In this document: one piece after another, positions 39,368 to 48,784 of the stretch
Position numbering within the stretch: the first letter of the stretch is position 1
Layout: every line of letters starts with the position of its first letter
Position numbers and translations under genes: made by a program
The notes under the pieces: model-generated
The model's database searches: none
What the model was told of the DNA's origin: nothing
Seen by the model: the letters and a program-made list of their open reading frames with translations, nothing else
NCBI RefSeq assembly: GCF_021283545.2
Contig: NZ_CP128540.1
Location: forward strand, 375,501 to 439,500
DNA from: Pseudomonas alloputida
GTDB taxonomy: Bacteria > Pseudomonadota > Gammaproteobacteria > Pseudomonadales > Pseudomonadaceae
Direction: 5' to 3'
DNA: 64,000 nt

Positions 39368-39423
39368 CGACGTGGTGACTTTTCACCACTGTTCTAAGAT
39401 TGGATCCACTGTTAATCTTTACC

Positions 39424-39557
39424 ACATGGACGTTGCGCAGGAAGCGCAAAGGACAGATCAAGGACGACGACGAAGGACCACCTGCCAGGATGGCGGGGCG
39501 ATACGGATGTCACAGGGAAACAGTCTGGAAAACCCCGCTTCGGCGGGGTTTTCTTTG
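39424..39557 (+). ncRNA. rsmY: RsmY small regulatory RNA
   Basis: Untranslated RNA that sequesters RsmA/CsrA-family translational repressors. The 5' hairpin ATGGACGTTGCGCAGGAAGCGC matches known RsmY sequences. Many GGA motifs follow (AAGGACAG, AAGGACG, AAGGACC, CAGGATGG, ACGGATG, CAGGGA). It ends in the terminator stem GAAAACCCCGC-TTCG-GCGGGGTTTTC (39528-39553) with a TTT tail. The 5' end is inferred from a TTAATC-like -10 at about 39412 and from the GacA box; it could be off by several bases. Confidence 0.9.
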
Positions 39558-39569
39558 CGTGCGTGTTTT

Positions 39570-40493
39570 TCAGGCCAGCACATCCAGCGGTGATGCTCCC
39601 ATCAGGCGAGCGTCCGTCTCTTCCTCCAGCAACGTGCGCAGCAGCTCCACAGAGGCCTGCTGGCGCTGGGCATCGCGAAATACCAGGCCGACCTTCAACG
39701 GCACGCGCGGCTCGCTCAACGGCTTCCACAGCAGCCCCTGATCATCTTCGGCGGCCTCCTTGGCGCGCCCCGGCAGAATGGTCGCCAGCGCTGTGTGCGC
39801 GAGGCTATCGAGAATCCCTGCCATATTGTTCATCTCTGCCTGCACCTGCGGCCGTCGGCCCTGACTGGCCAGTTGCGCCTGCCAGATCTGACGGATCTGG
39901 AACTCCTCGCCCAGCATCAGCATGGGCAACTCGGCGGCCTGACGGATGGACACCTTCTTGAAGTCCTTCAGCGGGTGGGTATCGGGTATGACCAGTTGCA
40001 GCTCATCTTCGTACAACAGCAGGCCATGCAGCCCTGGCTGGCGCGGCGGCAAATAGCTGATGCCGATGTCCAGGTTGCCGTTGAGCAGGCGCCGTTCGAT
40101 CTCCAACCCCGACAACTCGTAAATCTGCACGACCAGGTGAGGTTGAGCCTTGCGCAGCCGTTCAAGCAGCTGCGGGATCAGGCTTGGCCGCACGGTCTGC
40201 AATACACCGATAGCCAAGGTGCGCAGCGACTGGCCCTTGAAGTTGCGCATGGCCTCGTGGGCCCGCTGCAGGCCGTCGAGCAACGGCAGGGCATGGTTGT
40301 ACAAGGTGTGGGCAGCCAGGGTCGGCAGCAAGCGTTTGTTGCTGCGCTCGAACAGGCTCAGGTCGAGGCTGTGCTCCAATTGGCGAATCTGCTGGGAAAG
40401 CGCCGGCTGTGACAGCGACAGGCGTTCGGCGGCACGGCCTACGTGGCCTTCTTCGTACACCGCGACGAAATAACGCAGTTGGCGGAAATCCAT
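39570..40493 (-). CDS. LysR-family transcriptional regulator
   Basis: A 307-residue LysR regulator that starts MDFRQLRYFVAVYEEGHVGRAAERL. It has the winged HTH (LSLSQPALSQQIRQLEHSLDLSLFERSNKRLLPT) and a C-terminal periplasmic-binding-type effector domain (about residues 90-300). It is divergent from the aminotransferase gene at 40704 across about 210 bases, which makes that gene the likely target. ATG 40493 is chosen as the conserved LysR N-terminus; three extra codons upstream are open. Confidence 0.92.
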   Translation of the reverse strand: MDFRQLRYFVAVYEEGHVGRAAERLSLSQPALSQQIRQLEHSLDLSLFERSNKRLLPTLAAHTLYNHALPLLDGLQRAHEAMRNFKGQSLRTLAIGVLQTVRPSLIPQLLERLRKAQPHLVVQIYELSGLEIERRLLNGNLDIGISYLPPRQPGLHGLLLYEDELQLVIPDTHPLKDFKKVSIRQAAELPMLMLGEEFQIRQIWQAQLASQGRRPQVQAEMNNMAGILDSLAHTALATILPGRAKEAAEDDQGLLWKPLSEPRVPLKVGLVFRDAQRQQASVELLRTLLEEETDARLMGASPLDVLA

Positions 40494-40703
40494 AAGCAAC
40501 ACTTATCGAAAATGCTGGAAAAACGAAATGGTCGAAAACCCTGCTGAAGCCTAGTCTATCGCCGTATTCCAAAGGGTTACAGCGATGATTCGGTCGATTG
40601 TTACCCCGGATGAAAAACACTTTTGATAGGCAAGGCAAAATATCGAGTGCAGGCACCAAGACCGCACCGTGGCTGCCCTTTACCGTGATTGGTTGGAGCC
40701 CTG

Positions 40704-41984
40704 ATGAACCTGTTCAACCTGCGCCGCTCGGCTCCTGCCGCCGCCGCCGAGCCCAAGCGTGCGCCGGTGATCGTGCCGCACGCGTCTGAGCAGTCGCCTG
40801 AGCGCCTGATGCCCGGCACCGAACGTGCAGCGCAGGTATTCGTGCGTGGCCAGGGCTCGTGGTTGTGGGACAACGAAGGGCATGCCTACCTGGACTTCAC
40901 TCAGGGCGGTGCGGTCAACAGCTTGGGCCACAGCCCCAGCGTGCTGGTCAAAGCGTTGGGCAACCAGGCTCAGGCGTTGATCAACCCGGGCTCGGGCTTC
41001 CACAACCGTGGCTTGCTGGGGCTGGTCAACCGGCTGTGTCAGAGTACCGGCAGTGACCAGGCCTACCTGCTTAACAGCGGTGCCGAGGCCTGTGAAGGGG
41101 CGATCAAGCTGGCGCGTAAGTGGGGCCAACTGCACCGCAACGGCGCCTATCACATCATTACTGCCAGCCAAGCCTGCCATGGCCGTAGCCTCGGCGCGCT
41201 GTCCGCGTCCGACCCGTTGCCGTGCAATCGCTGCGAACCTGGTCTGCCGGGTTTCAGCAAGGTGCCGTTCAATGACCTCGCGGCGCTGCACGCCGAGGTG
41301 GATTCACGCACCGTGGCAATCATGCTCGAGCCGATACAGGGTGAGGCGGGCGTTATTCCCGCTACTCAGGAATACCTCAAGGGCGTGGAAACGCTCTGCC
41401 GCGAACTGGGCATCCTGCTGATCCTTGATGAGGTGCAGACCGGTATTGGTCGCTGTGGTGCGCTGCTGGCCGAGGAGCTCTATGGCGTGCGTGCCGACAT
41501 CATCACCTTGGGCAAGGGCCTGGGGGGCGGCGTGCCGCTGGCCGCCTTGTTGGCGAGGGGCAAGGCATGCTGCGCCGAGCCTGGTGAGCTGGAAGGCAGC
41601 CATCACGGCAACGCGCTGATGTGCGCCGCCGGCCTGGCGGTGCTGGACAGCGTGCTGGAACCTGGCTTTCTGGCCCAGGTCCAGGACAACGGTCGTCACC
41701 TGCGTGAAGGCCTGAGCCGCCTGACCGGGCGCTATGGTCAGGGTGAAGTGCGCGGTCACGGGCTGCTATGGGCCCTGCAACTGAAAGAAAACCTCGCCCG
41801 CGAACTGGTGGCCGCGGCCCTGCACGAAGGCCTGCTGCTCAACGCGCCGCAAGTGGATGTAGTGCGCTTTTCACCGGCGCTGACTGTGAGCAAAGGCAAC
41901 ATCGACGAAATGCTGCTGCGCCTGGCGCGCGCTTTCGCCCGCCTGCATGCCCAGCAGCAGGCCCGTCGCGAAATGCCGGCGTAG
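40704..41984 (+). CDS. Class III PLP aminotransferase, acetylornithine-aminotransferase-like
   Basis: A 426-residue fold-type I aminotransferase. The omega-amino or acetylornithine class is shown by YLLNSGAEACEGAIKLAR, the PLP-binding LILDEVQTGIGR, the Schiff-base lysine in ITLGKGLGGGVPL and EPIQGEAGVIPA. An unusual N-terminal extension (LRRSAPAAAAEPKRAPVIVP) precedes the fold, and CNRCEPG is not typical of ArgD. Substrate is open: acetylornithine, succinylornithine or another omega-amine. TTGGAG precedes ATG 40704. A strong terminator follows. Confidence 0.88.
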   Translation: MNLFNLRRSAPAAAAEPKRAPVIVPHASEQSPERLMPGTERAAQVFVRGQGSWLWDNEGHAYLDFTQGGAVNSLGHSPSVLVKALGNQAQALINPGSGFHNRGLLGLVNRLCQSTGSDQAYLLNSGAEACEGAIKLARKWGQLHRNGAYHIITASQACHGRSLGALSASDPLPCNRCEPGLPGFSKVPFNDLAALHAEVDSRTVAIMLEPIQGEAGVIPATQEYLKGVETLCRELGILLILDEVQTGIGRCGALLAEELYGVRADIITLGKGLGGGVPLAALLARGKACCAEPGELEGSHHGNALMCAAGLAVLDSVLEPGFLAQVQDNGRHLREGLSRLTGRYGQGEVRGHGLLWALQLKENLARELVAAALHEGLLLNAPQVDVVRFSPALTVSKGNIDEMLLRLARAFARLHAQQQARREMPA

Positions 41985-42030
41985 CGGCCTGGCAAAGAAT
42001 TCAACGAACCGTCTGGCGTTCCTGCGCATC

Positions 42031-42070
42031 GCCCCTGGCCTGTTTCATTCGGCCCGGGGCGTTTTTTTTT
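42031..42070 (+). terminator. Rho-independent terminator
   Basis: GCCCCTGGCC pairs (with small mismatches) with GGCCCGGGGC across a short loop, followed by nine T. It ends the aminotransferase transcript. Confidence 0.9.
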
Positions 42071-42131
42071 GCCTGTGGAACCTCTACGGCTGGGAGCTAG
42101 TCTTTGATGTAACCCTTCAGGAGAGACTCGC

Positions 42132-42290
42132 ATGGACTTTATTCGCATCATCATCGCCATTCTTCTGCCACCGCTGGGCGTGTTTCTGCAGGTGGGGTTT
42201 GGCGGGGCGTTCTGGCTTAATATCCTGCTGACCCTGCTGGGGTACATTCCGGGGATCGTGCATGCGGTGTATATCATCGCCAAGCGGTGA
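42132..42290 (+). CDS. YqaE/Pmp3-family membrane peptide
   Basis: A 52-residue, very hydrophobic protein that starts MDFIRIIIAILLPPLGVFLQ and ends YIIAKR, with two TM helices around the conserved PPLGVFLQVGFG and LLTLLGYIPGIVHA blocks of the Pmp3/YqaE family. These stress-associated peptides affect membrane potential in yeast and plants; the bacterial role is poorly defined. CAGGAGAG lies about eight bases before ATG 42132. Confidence 0.88.
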   Translation: MDFIRIIIAILLPPLGVFLQVGFGGAFWLNILLTLLGYIPGIVHAVYIIAKR

Positions 42291-42354
42291 GGTGCCGGGG
42301 GGGGAAGACATCCCAGTCTCCCACCCCCGCAACAGCCCTCAGTTTCGAAGCTCG

Positions 42355-43281
42355 CTATGCAATGCGTTTTACCATGAGTTTGTCGACGTAGTGTTTCAGC
42401 GCGTTCAGTGGGAACCCGGTATTGTAAACGCCCCATTTCAAGTAATGCCGGGCAGGGGAGAACGTCTGGCATACGAGGGTAAAAGGATCCCTTTCATCGG
42501 GTTCCCTAGGCTTTCCTTCCCGGTCGGCTGTGAATTTCTGGGGGGCATTATCCAGAAAGAGTTGAACAGTACCGATATCTTGGTCACTGGAGAGCAGAAC
42601 CCGAATCCGGATGTCGTACCACTTGTCCGCTTCAATTCGCGTCCACCAGACCACCTTGTGTTTTTCACCATCGAGCCGGGTGTTGTAGTGCGTCATTTCA
42701 AACCGGCCGGCCTGCACCTTCATGAAGAAAGGGTAGACATTGCTGCCCTCGGACTTCCACTGAAAGATCACATAGTCGCCATACGGGTCGTTGTCGACTT
42801 CAGGGAATTTGCTGCTCCAGCAAAAGTCGTAAATCTGGTTTTCCTTCCAGCCTTCATAGACTTCGTAGGGTGCCACATTAACTTTGATGGAGTTTGACTC
42901 GCACCGGTAATTACTCGTGTGCGCAGGCTTATCAAACAACCAGACTTTGCCTCGTTCCGTATCTCGCACCACCTTGAGGCTCGCCCCCGTTTCCGGCCCG
43001 CCTGTTTCTACCATTCTGAAGAGCTCATGGGTGGCTTTCTGTTCATCTTCCTGGTTGCGGTCGAGGGGTGTGGTTGACCCGACCCACATCAGAAAGTTTT
43101 CAGGGGCATTGGGTGGGCAGCTCTCCTCGTCATCATCTGGCAGGTTTTTCCCAAGGATTGCACTCTGAGTTTTATCCGGCGATAACCATTGAAGTAATAG
43201 CGCCCATACCCGCATGACGAAATGCGTATGGCCATTTTGTCGATCTTTGATTGGTGCTCCGTGCGCGTCTTTTTTCATCAT
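42355..43281 (-). CDS. Polysaccharide-lyase-like (heparin lyase I family) protein
   Basis: A 308-residue protein with a predicted jelly-roll fold. Family-typical stretches are EGWKENQIYDFCWSSKFPEV, GDYVIFQWKSEGSNVYP, KWYDIRIRVLLSSDQDIG and a C-terminal HYLKWGVYNTGFPLN. I recognise it as the PF14099-type polysaccharide lyase group, but the substrate cannot be read from sequence. There is no clear Sec signal peptide; the N-terminus is charged (MMKKDAHGAPIKDRQNG), which is odd for an extracellular lyase. Base composition is more AT-rich than its neighbours, consistent with acquisition. It is not in an operon. Confidence 0.7.
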   Translation of the reverse strand: MMKKDAHGAPIKDRQNGHTHFVMRVWALLLQWLSPDKTQSAILGKNLPDDDEESCPPNAPENFLMWVGSTTPLDRNQEDEQKATHELFRMVETGGPETGASLKVVRDTERGKVWLFDKPAHTSNYRCESNSIKVNVAPYEVYEGWKENQIYDFCWSSKFPEVDNDPYGDYVIFQWKSEGSNVYPFFMKVQAGRFEMTHYNTRLDGEKHKVVWWTRIEADKWYDIRIRVLLSSDQDIGTVQLFLDNAPQKFTADREGKPREPDERDPFTLVCQTFSPARHYLKWGVYNTGFPLNALKHYVDKLMVKRIA

Positions 43282-43436
43282 GGCGGCCCATTGTCAATTT
43301 ACAATAGCCGCCGCCCTGATAGCGCATCCATACAGGTTCAAGGGCGGCGCGAATACCGCGACGTTAGGGCCAGAACCAAGACACGTCTACTGACAGAATT
43401 GCCAGGTAATTGTGGTTTTCCGAATGCAAAGCACAC

Positions 43437-45275
43437 TTAGTTTTTATTGTGTTGATGGTTGATCACGTTGCAAAAGAACAGCCACTCCTGTTCCAGCGCA
43501 TGCGCCAGGTTATTTGCCTGTCGGAAACCGTGCCGTTCGAGAGCATAGAAATGCGCCTCTGCTTGAACACCCTTGGCCTTGAGCGCTGCGAGCATTTTTC
43601 GGGTCTGCTCCGGTACCACTACAGCATCCAGTTCACCCTGGAAAAAAATCACTGGCGCCCTGATGCTATCTGCATGCAGAAGAGGGGTGCGCTGGCGATA
43701 GCGTTCAGCGTCGCGCTGCGGGTCGCCGATCAGCCAGTCCAGGTAATCCCCTTCGAACTTGTGCGTGGCACGGCCCAGGGCTATCGGGTCGCTGACCCCG
43801 TACAGGCTGGCGCCGGCGCGGAACACGTCATGGAACGCCAAGGCGCACAAGGTGGTGTAGCCACCGGCGCTACCACCGCGGATAAACGCCTTGTGCTTGT
43901 CGACCAGGCCTTGAGCAGCCAGGTATTCGACCGCCGCGCAGGCATCGGCCACGTCACTTTCGCCCCAGCGCAGGTGCAGTGCCTGGCGGTATTCCCGACC
44001 ATAGCCGGTGCTGCCCCGGTAGTTGAGGTCGGCCACGGCAAAGCCACGCTGGGTCCAGTACTGGATGCGCGGGTCGAGCACGGGATAGCAGGCTGAGGTT
44101 GGCCCGCCGTGGATGAACACCACCAGCGGTGCGGCGCCTTGCGGCTGCGCTGGCGGGTAGAAGAAACCATGGGCCTGCTCGCCGCCACTGCCGTAGTGGA
44201 TCGGCTGCGGTAGGCTGATTTGCCCTGCTGGCAGTATTTCGGCACCACCGGCCAGTACGCGTACTTCATGGTTGCCGCGGTCAATGGCAATGACTGCCGG
44301 TGGGCTGATGGGCGACGCGGCAATGGCATACAGGTGTTCGCTGTCCATGGCCAGGCTGCGAAAGCGTGTGTAGGCACTGGCGAAACGCTCCATACGGCCA
44401 TCTTCACCACGCAGCCCCAATTGCCCGAAGCCGTCTTTGAACCAGCTGGCCAGGTAGCTTTGCGGGCCAAGTGCCAACCAGGTACAGGTGCCCAATTGCC
44501 AAGGCGCAGCAGCATGGTCCGCCGGTGCAGCAGGCAACGGCTGCCATTGGCCATCGACCTCACCCCAGGGTTGCCAGAAGCCATTGCGGTCGGAAAGGCA
44601 GTAGAGCCGACCTTCGGCATCGAAGCGTGGCTGTTGCAGCGATTCTTCGGCGGCGGCTACACATTGCGCCGGTCCCCAGTGGCCGCTGGCATCGCGCACG
44701 CGGCACACCAACCGGGTGACGGTCCAGGGCTGCGCCGGGCGGTCCCATTCGATCCACGCCAGGCGCTGGCCATCGGCACTGACGGTAGGCGAGGCGTAGA
44801 AGTCCGCGCCCTCGGCGAGCACCTCGCGGCGGCTGTCACCCAAAGCGACCAGGCGGTGCTCTACCTGTTCGGCATGGCGCTCTTCGACGGCCAGCACTTG
44901 GCCGTCGTGCCACTGCACATCGCCATAGCGGCAGCTGGCATCCTGGGTCAGTGCACGTGGTAACAGATTGTCCAGCGGCTGGGTGTAGACCTGTTGGTCC
45001 TTTTCGTTGACGAACACCAGCCCGTCGCCACCCAGGCAAAAGCTGCCACCGCCGTACTCATAGACCCGGCTGCGTACGCTGAAGCCATCCGGGGTCAGGC
45101 AGCGGGCCTGGTAGTGCAGCCAGTGCCAGATACGGCACGCTCCATCGGCCGGGCGGAATTCGTTCCAGAACAGCCCGTCGGCACTGACCTTGAGTTCGGC
45201 GAAGTCGGTGCCGGCGGCAACCGCCTGGGCCGCGCTGAATTCAGCCGCGGGCGATGACACGGGAGTTTCGATCAT
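43437..45275 (-). CDS. S9-family prolyl oligopeptidase-like hydrolase
   Basis: A 612-residue serine peptidase with a beta-propeller-like N-terminal part (about residues 20-350) and an alpha/beta hydrolase C-terminus. The nucleophile is in [17 protein letters not shown] (GxSxG), the acidic residue is in [14 protein letters not shown] and the His is in [13 protein letters not shown]. The start overlaps the last 35 bases of pqqE, so it is co-expressed with the PQQ genes. Cleaving a PQQ-precursor peptide or taking part in its turnover is plausible, but not demonstrated by sequence. Confidence 0.9.
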   Translation of the reverse strand: MIETPVSSPAAEFSAAQAVAAGTDFAELKVSADGLFWNEFRPADGACRIWHWLHYQARCLTPDGFSVRSRVYEYGGGSFCLGGDGLVFVNEKDQQVYTQPLDNLLPRALTQDASCRYGDVQWHDGQVLAVEERHAEQVEHRLVALGDSRREVLAEGADFYASPTVSADGQRLAWIEWDRPAQPWTVTRLVCRVRDASGHWGPAQCVAAAEESLQQPRFDAEGRLYCLSDRNGFWQPWGEVDGQWQPLPAAPADHAAAPWQLGTCTWLALGPQSYLASWFKDGFGQLGLRGEDGRMERFASAYTRFRSLAMDSEHLYAIAASPISPPAVIAIDRGNHEVRVLAGGAEILPAGQISLPQPIHYGSGGEQAHGFFYPPAQPQGAAPLVVFIHGGPTSACYPVLDPRIQYWTQRGFAVADLNYRGSTGYGREYRQALHLRWGESDVADACAAVEYLAAQGLVDKHKAFIRGGSAGGYTTLCALAFHDVFRAGASLYGVSDPIALGRATHKFEGDYLDWLIGDPQRDAERYRQRTPLLHADSIRAPVIFFQGELDAVVVPEQTRKMLAALKAKGVQAEAHFYALERHGFRQANNLAHALEQEWLFFCNVINHQHNKN

Positions 45276-46401
45276 TGCGGAAGGTCATCTGTTCGATCGC
45301 GAGCTGGGCGGTTTCAGCCTCCTCGCGGGCCTTGAGGATGATGCCGTGGTCGGTCGACTTGGCGCACACCGGGTCGGCGTTGCTGGCATCACCGGTCAGC
45401 ATGAAGGCCTGGCAGCGACAGCCGCCGAAGTCCTTTTCTTTCTCGTCGCAGGAGCGGCACGGTTCGCGCATCCACTCATAGCCACGGAAGCGGTTGAAAC
45501 CGAACGATTCATACCAGATATGGTGCAAGTCGTGGTCGCGTACATTCGGAAACTGCACCGGCAGCTGGCGGGCGCCGTGGCAGGGCAATGCGGTACCGTC
45601 CGGGGTGATGGTGAGGAACAGGTTGCCCCAGCCGTTCATGCAGGCCTTGGGACGCTCTTCGTAGTAGTCAGGGGTAACGAAAATCAGCTTGCACGGGTTG
45701 CCCTCGGCCTTGAGCTTGTCCCGGTATTCGTTGGTGATACGTTCGGCCCGCTCGAGCTGCGCGCGGGTTGGCAGCAGCCCTAGGCGGTTGAGGTGCGCCC
45801 AGCCATAGAACTGGCACGTGGCGAGCTCGACAAAGTCGGCCTCCAGGGCAATGCACAGCTCGATGATGCGGTCGATCTTGTCGATGTTGTGCCGATGGGT
45901 GACGAAGTTGAGCACCATCGGGTAGCCATGGGCTTTCACCGCGCGGGCCATTTCCAGCTTCTGTGCAAAAGCCTTTTTCGAGCCGGCCAGCAGGTTGTTC
46001 ACCTGCTCGTCGCTGGCCTGGAAGCTGATCTGGATATGGTCCAGGCCGGCCTTCTTGAAGTCGGCGATGCGCGCCTCGGTCAGGCCAATGCCCGAGGTGA
46101 TCAGGTTGGTGTAGTAACCCAGGCGACGGGCCTCTGCGATCAGCTGGGCAAGGTCCTGACGTACCAGCGGTTCACCGCCGGAAAAGCCGATTTGTGCGGC
46201 ACCCATTTCCCGCGCTTCAGCCATGACCTTGAACCACTGTTCGGTGCTCAGCTCCTGGCCCTGGGCGGCAAAGTCCAGTGGGTTGGAGCAGTAAGGGCAC
46301 TGCAGCGGGCAGCGGTAGGTCAGCTCGGCCAGCAGCCACAGCGGCAGGCCGACCTCGGGCGTAGGTGGCAACTCAGGCGAGGACGATCCAGTGTTCGGCA
46401 C
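45241..46401 (-). CDS. pqqE: PqqA peptide cyclase
   Basis: Radical-SAM enzyme that links the Glu and Tyr side chains of PqqA with PqqD as peptide chaperone. The cluster motif CPLQCPYC (CxxxCxxC) is in the N-terminal part, and the Cys-rich SPASM-like region, including [20 protein letters not shown], is near the C-terminus. I choose GTG 46401, giving 386 residues; it overlaps the end of pqqD by 29 bases. The longer open frame upstream lies within pqqD. Confidence 0.95.
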   Translation of the reverse strand: MPNTGSSSPELPPTPEVGLPLWLLAELTYRCPLQCPYCSNPLDFAAQGQELSTEQWFKVMAEAREMGAAQIGFSGGEPLVRQDLAQLIAEARRLGYYTNLITSGIGLTEARIADFKKAGLDHIQISFQASDEQVNNLLAGSKKAFAQKLEMARAVKAHGYPMVLNFVTHRHNIDKIDRIIELCIALEADFVELATCQFYGWAHLNRLGLLPTRAQLERAERITNEYRDKLKAEGNPCKLIFVTPDYYEERPKACMNGWGNLFLTITPDGTALPCHGARQLPVQFPNVRDHDLHHIWYESFGFNRFRGYEWMREPCRSCDEKEKDFGGCRCQAFMLTGDASNADPVCAKSTDHGIILKAREEAETAQLAIEQMTFRNDRNSRVIARG

Positions 46402-46648
46402 GGGCCACCTCCATGAACTGCTCGATGTCGTCCGCCACTTCCGGGACACCGGGGAATTGCTGTTCGAGTTCGCTGATGATCGCTGCCACGTCACGCTGGC
46501 CGTCGATCAGGCCACCGATCAGGCTCGCGCTGTCGTTGAGCTTGATCATGCCTTCGGGGTACAGCAACACATGGCCCTTTTGCGCCGGCTCGTACTGGAA
46601 GCGGTAGCCGGGGCGCCAGTTGGGTACCTGGTTACGGTCGAAACTCAT
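46373..46648 (-). CDS. pqqD: PqqD peptide chaperone
   Basis: Small winged-helix protein (RiPP recognition element) that binds PqqA and presents it to PqqE. The 91-residue product starts [20 protein letters not shown], followed by [23 protein letters not shown], the conserved PqqD core. ATG 46648 overlaps the pqqC stop (ATGA). It overlaps pqqE at its 3' end. Confidence 0.95.
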   Translation of the reverse strand: MSFDRNQVPNWRPGYRFQYEPAQKGHVLLYPEGMIKLNDSASLIGGLIDGQRDVAAIISELEQQFPGVPEVADDIEQFMEVARAEHWIVLA

Positions 46649-47400
46649 AGGGTGATTCCCTTGTGCCACACCCGTTCCTGGGTGACGGAGTGATAGGGCG
46701 GGCGGTTCAGTTCGTAGGCCATGCTCATGGCATCGAGCATACTCCAGAGGATATCCAGCTTGAACTGCAGTATCTCCAGCATACGCTCCTGGCCCGCACG
46801 GGTGGTGTAGTGCTGCAGGGTAATCGCCAGGCCGTGTTCCACATCGCGTCGCGCCTGGCCCAGGCGGGTACGGAAATACTCATAGCCGGCGGGGTCGATC
46901 CACGGGTAGTGCTGCGGCCAGCTGTCCAGGCGTGACTGGTGGATTTGCGGGGCGAACAGCTCGGTCAGCGAACTGCTGGCGGCTTCCTGCCAGCTGGCGC
47001 GGCGGGCAAAGTTGACGTAGGCGTCCACGGCAAAGCGCACGCCAGGCAATACCAGTTCTTGCGAGCGCAATTGGTCCGGGTCCAGCCCGACAGCCTGGCC
47101 CAGGCGCAGCCAGGCTTCGATGCCGCCATCCTCGCCGGGCGCACCGTCGTGGTCGAGCAGGCGCTGGATCCACTCGCGGCGCACTTCGCGGTCCGGGCAG
47201 TTGGCCAGGATCGCGGCATCCTTCATCGGGATGTTGACCTGGTAGTAGAAGCGGTTGGCCACCCAGCCCTGGATCTGCTCGCGGGTGGCGCGCCCCTGGT
47301 ACATCGCCACGTGGTACGGGTGATGGATGTGGTAATAGGCGCCCTTGGCGCGCAGGGCCTGCTCGAACTCGGCAGGGGACATTGGCAGTGCGTCGCTCAT
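46645..47400 (-). CDS. pqqC: Pyrroloquinoline-quinone synthase
   Basis: Cofactor-free oxidase that carries out the last ring-closing, eight-electron oxidation to PQQ. The 251-residue product starts [20 protein letters not shown]. The conserved [12 protein letters not shown], the [17 protein letters not shown] block and [20 protein letters not shown] match PqqC. A REP pair separates it from pqqB; it overlaps pqqD. Confidence 0.96.
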   Translation of the reverse strand: MSDALPMSPAEFEQALRAKGAYYHIHHPYHVAMYQGRATREQIQGWVANRFYYQVNIPMKDAAILANCPDREVRREWIQRLLDHDGAPGEDGGIEAWLRLGQAVGLDPDQLRSQELVLPGVRFAVDAYVNFARRASWQEAASSSLTELFAPQIHQSRLDSWPQHYPWIDPAGYEYFRTRLGQARRDVEHGLAITLQHYTTRAGQERMLEILQFKLDILWSMLDAMSMAYELNRPPYHSVTQERVWHKGITL

Positions 47401-47449
47401 TCGGCTGGCTCCTGTAGAACGATTATCTGGCCTGGCACATCTCTCTCCC

Positions 47450-47537
47450 TTGTGGGAGCGGACGTGCCCGCGAACACCGGCGAAGCCGGTGCCATAGACC
47501 GTGTTGGCTTTTTCGCGGGCATGCCCGCTCCCACAGG
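47450..47537. repeat. REP inverted pair between pqqB and pqqC
   Basis: TGTGGGAGCGGACGTGCCCGCGAA and an inverted GCGGGCATGCCCGCTCCCACA copy lie inside the pqq operon, where they may affect the relative stability of the flanking messages. Confidence 0.9.
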
Positions 47538-47563
47538 GTCTGGTGTCGCCTCACAGACTGTAT

Positions 47564-48475
47564 TTACAACTCGATGCTCATGCCATCGAAGGCAACTTCG
47601 ACGCCCCGGCGCAGGACTTCGGCGCGCTCGGGGGAGTTTTCATCGAGAATCGGGTTGGTGTTGTTGATGTGGATAAGTACCTTGCGCTGGCGCGGGAAGC
47701 CGTCGAGCACTTCCAGCATGCCGCCAGGGCCGTTCTGGGCCAGGTGACCCATCTCGCGGCCGGTGCGGGTGCCCACGCCACGGCGCTGCATTTCGTCGTC
47801 TTCCCACAGGGTGCCGTCGACCAGCAGGCAGTCGGCACCGTGCATCATCGCCAGCAGCTTTTCGTCTACCTGGCCCAGGCCCGGGGCGTAGAACAGCTTG
47901 CCGCCGGTGCGGGTGTCTTCGACCATCAAACCAAGGTTATCGCCCGGGTGCGGGTCGAAGCGGTGTGGCGAATAAGGCGGCGCGGCGCTGCGCAGGGGGA
48001 AGGGAGTGAACTTGAGGTTGGGGCAGGCGTCGATCACGAAGCTGCCTTCCAGCTCGATACGGTTCCACTGCAGGCCACCGTTCCAGTGGCTGAGCATGTT
48101 GAACAGCGGGAAACCGGTGGTCAGGTCCTGGTGGACCATGTCCGTGCACCACACCTGATGCGGGCAGCCTTCGCGCAGGCTGAGCAGGCCGGTGGTGTGG
48201 TCGATCTGGCTGTCCAGCAGGACGATGGCGTTGATACCGGTGTCGCGCAGTGCCCGGGCCGGCTGCATCGGCGCAAAGGCCTGCAGTTGGGCGCGGATGT
48301 CGGGCGAGGCATTGCACAATATCCAGTGCACACCGTCGTCGGACAGGGCGATGGATGACTGGGTGCGCGCCGTGGCTTTCAGGGTGCCATCACGGTAGCC
48401 CTTGCAGTTGACGCAGTTGCAGTTCCACTGCGGGAACCCGCCACCGGCGGCGGAGCCGAGAACCTGGATGTACAT
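47564..48475 (-). CDS. pqqB: PqqB, metallo-beta-lactamase-fold PQQ biosynthesis protein
   Basis: A 303-residue protein of the metallo-beta-lactamase superfamily that starts [20 protein letters not shown]. The metal-site region is atypical of true hydrolases: [18 protein letters not shown] contains a His, and [14 protein letters not shown] follows. A hydroxylation role early in PQQ maturation is proposed for the family. ATG 48475 is used; a GTG two codons earlier is an alternative. A stem-loop separates it from pqqA. Confidence 0.95.
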   Translation of the reverse strand: MYIQVLGSAAGGGFPQWNCNCVNCKGYRDGTLKATARTQSSIALSDDGVHWILCNASPDIRAQLQAFAPMQPARALRDTGINAIVLLDSQIDHTTGLLSLREGCPHQVWCTDMVHQDLTTGFPLFNMLSHWNGGLQWNRIELEGSFVIDACPNLKFTPFPLRSAAPPYSPHRFDPHPGDNLGLMVEDTRTGGKLFYAPGLGQVDEKLLAMMHGADCLLVDGTLWEDDEMQRRGVGTRTGREMGHLAQNGPGGMLEVLDGFPRQRKVLIHINNTNPILDENSPERAEVLRRGVEVAFDGMSIEL

Positions 48476-48500
48476 GGCCACTCTCTATGCAGAAACCGGA

Positions 48501-48536
48501 TCGAAAAAACGAAAACGCCCCGGCAGGCCGAGGCGT
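48501..48536 (-). terminator. Stem-loop attenuator between pqqA and pqqB
   Basis: On the minus strand ACGCCTCGG pairs with CCGGGGCGT (one mismatch), followed by TTTTCGTTTTTT. A leaky terminator here would give pqqA more transcript than the enzymes, as expected for a peptide substrate. Confidence 0.75.
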
Positions 48537-48553
48537 GAAACCCTAAGCCTGGC

Positions 48554-48625
48554 TTAGCGGTTAGCGAAGTACATGGTGACTTCGAAGCCGATACGCAGGT
48601 CAGTGTATGCAGGTTTGGTCCACAT
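48554..48625 (-). CDS. pqqA: PqqA, PQQ precursor peptide
   Basis: A 23-residue peptide, [20 protein letters not shown] followed by ANR. Its Glu and Tyr in the E-x3-Y pattern (FEVTMYF) become the PQQ skeleton. GGAAGGAG lies about ten bases upstream of the ATG at 48625. It is too short for ordinary gene callers. It lies between pqqF and pqqB on the same strand. Confidence 0.97.
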
Positions 48626-48784
48626 GGAATTACTCCTTCCGAATGAGGGTTGGGTTGTTCAGCTACTACTTGGGTACCGCCATGCGTTGGCAGTTCCGTG
48701 AAAACGGGATTGCGCTATCTTACAAGAAAAATTTGAACCGGAAGGTTAATTATTCGAGAAGCGCCGTTGCAGTTCGCGTAATAA

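Noticed and set aside
39412..39729. 105-codon minus-strand frame covering RsmY and the LysR 3' end
   Set aside because: The conserved structure belongs to the sRNA; the frame is a by-product of GC-rich sequence.
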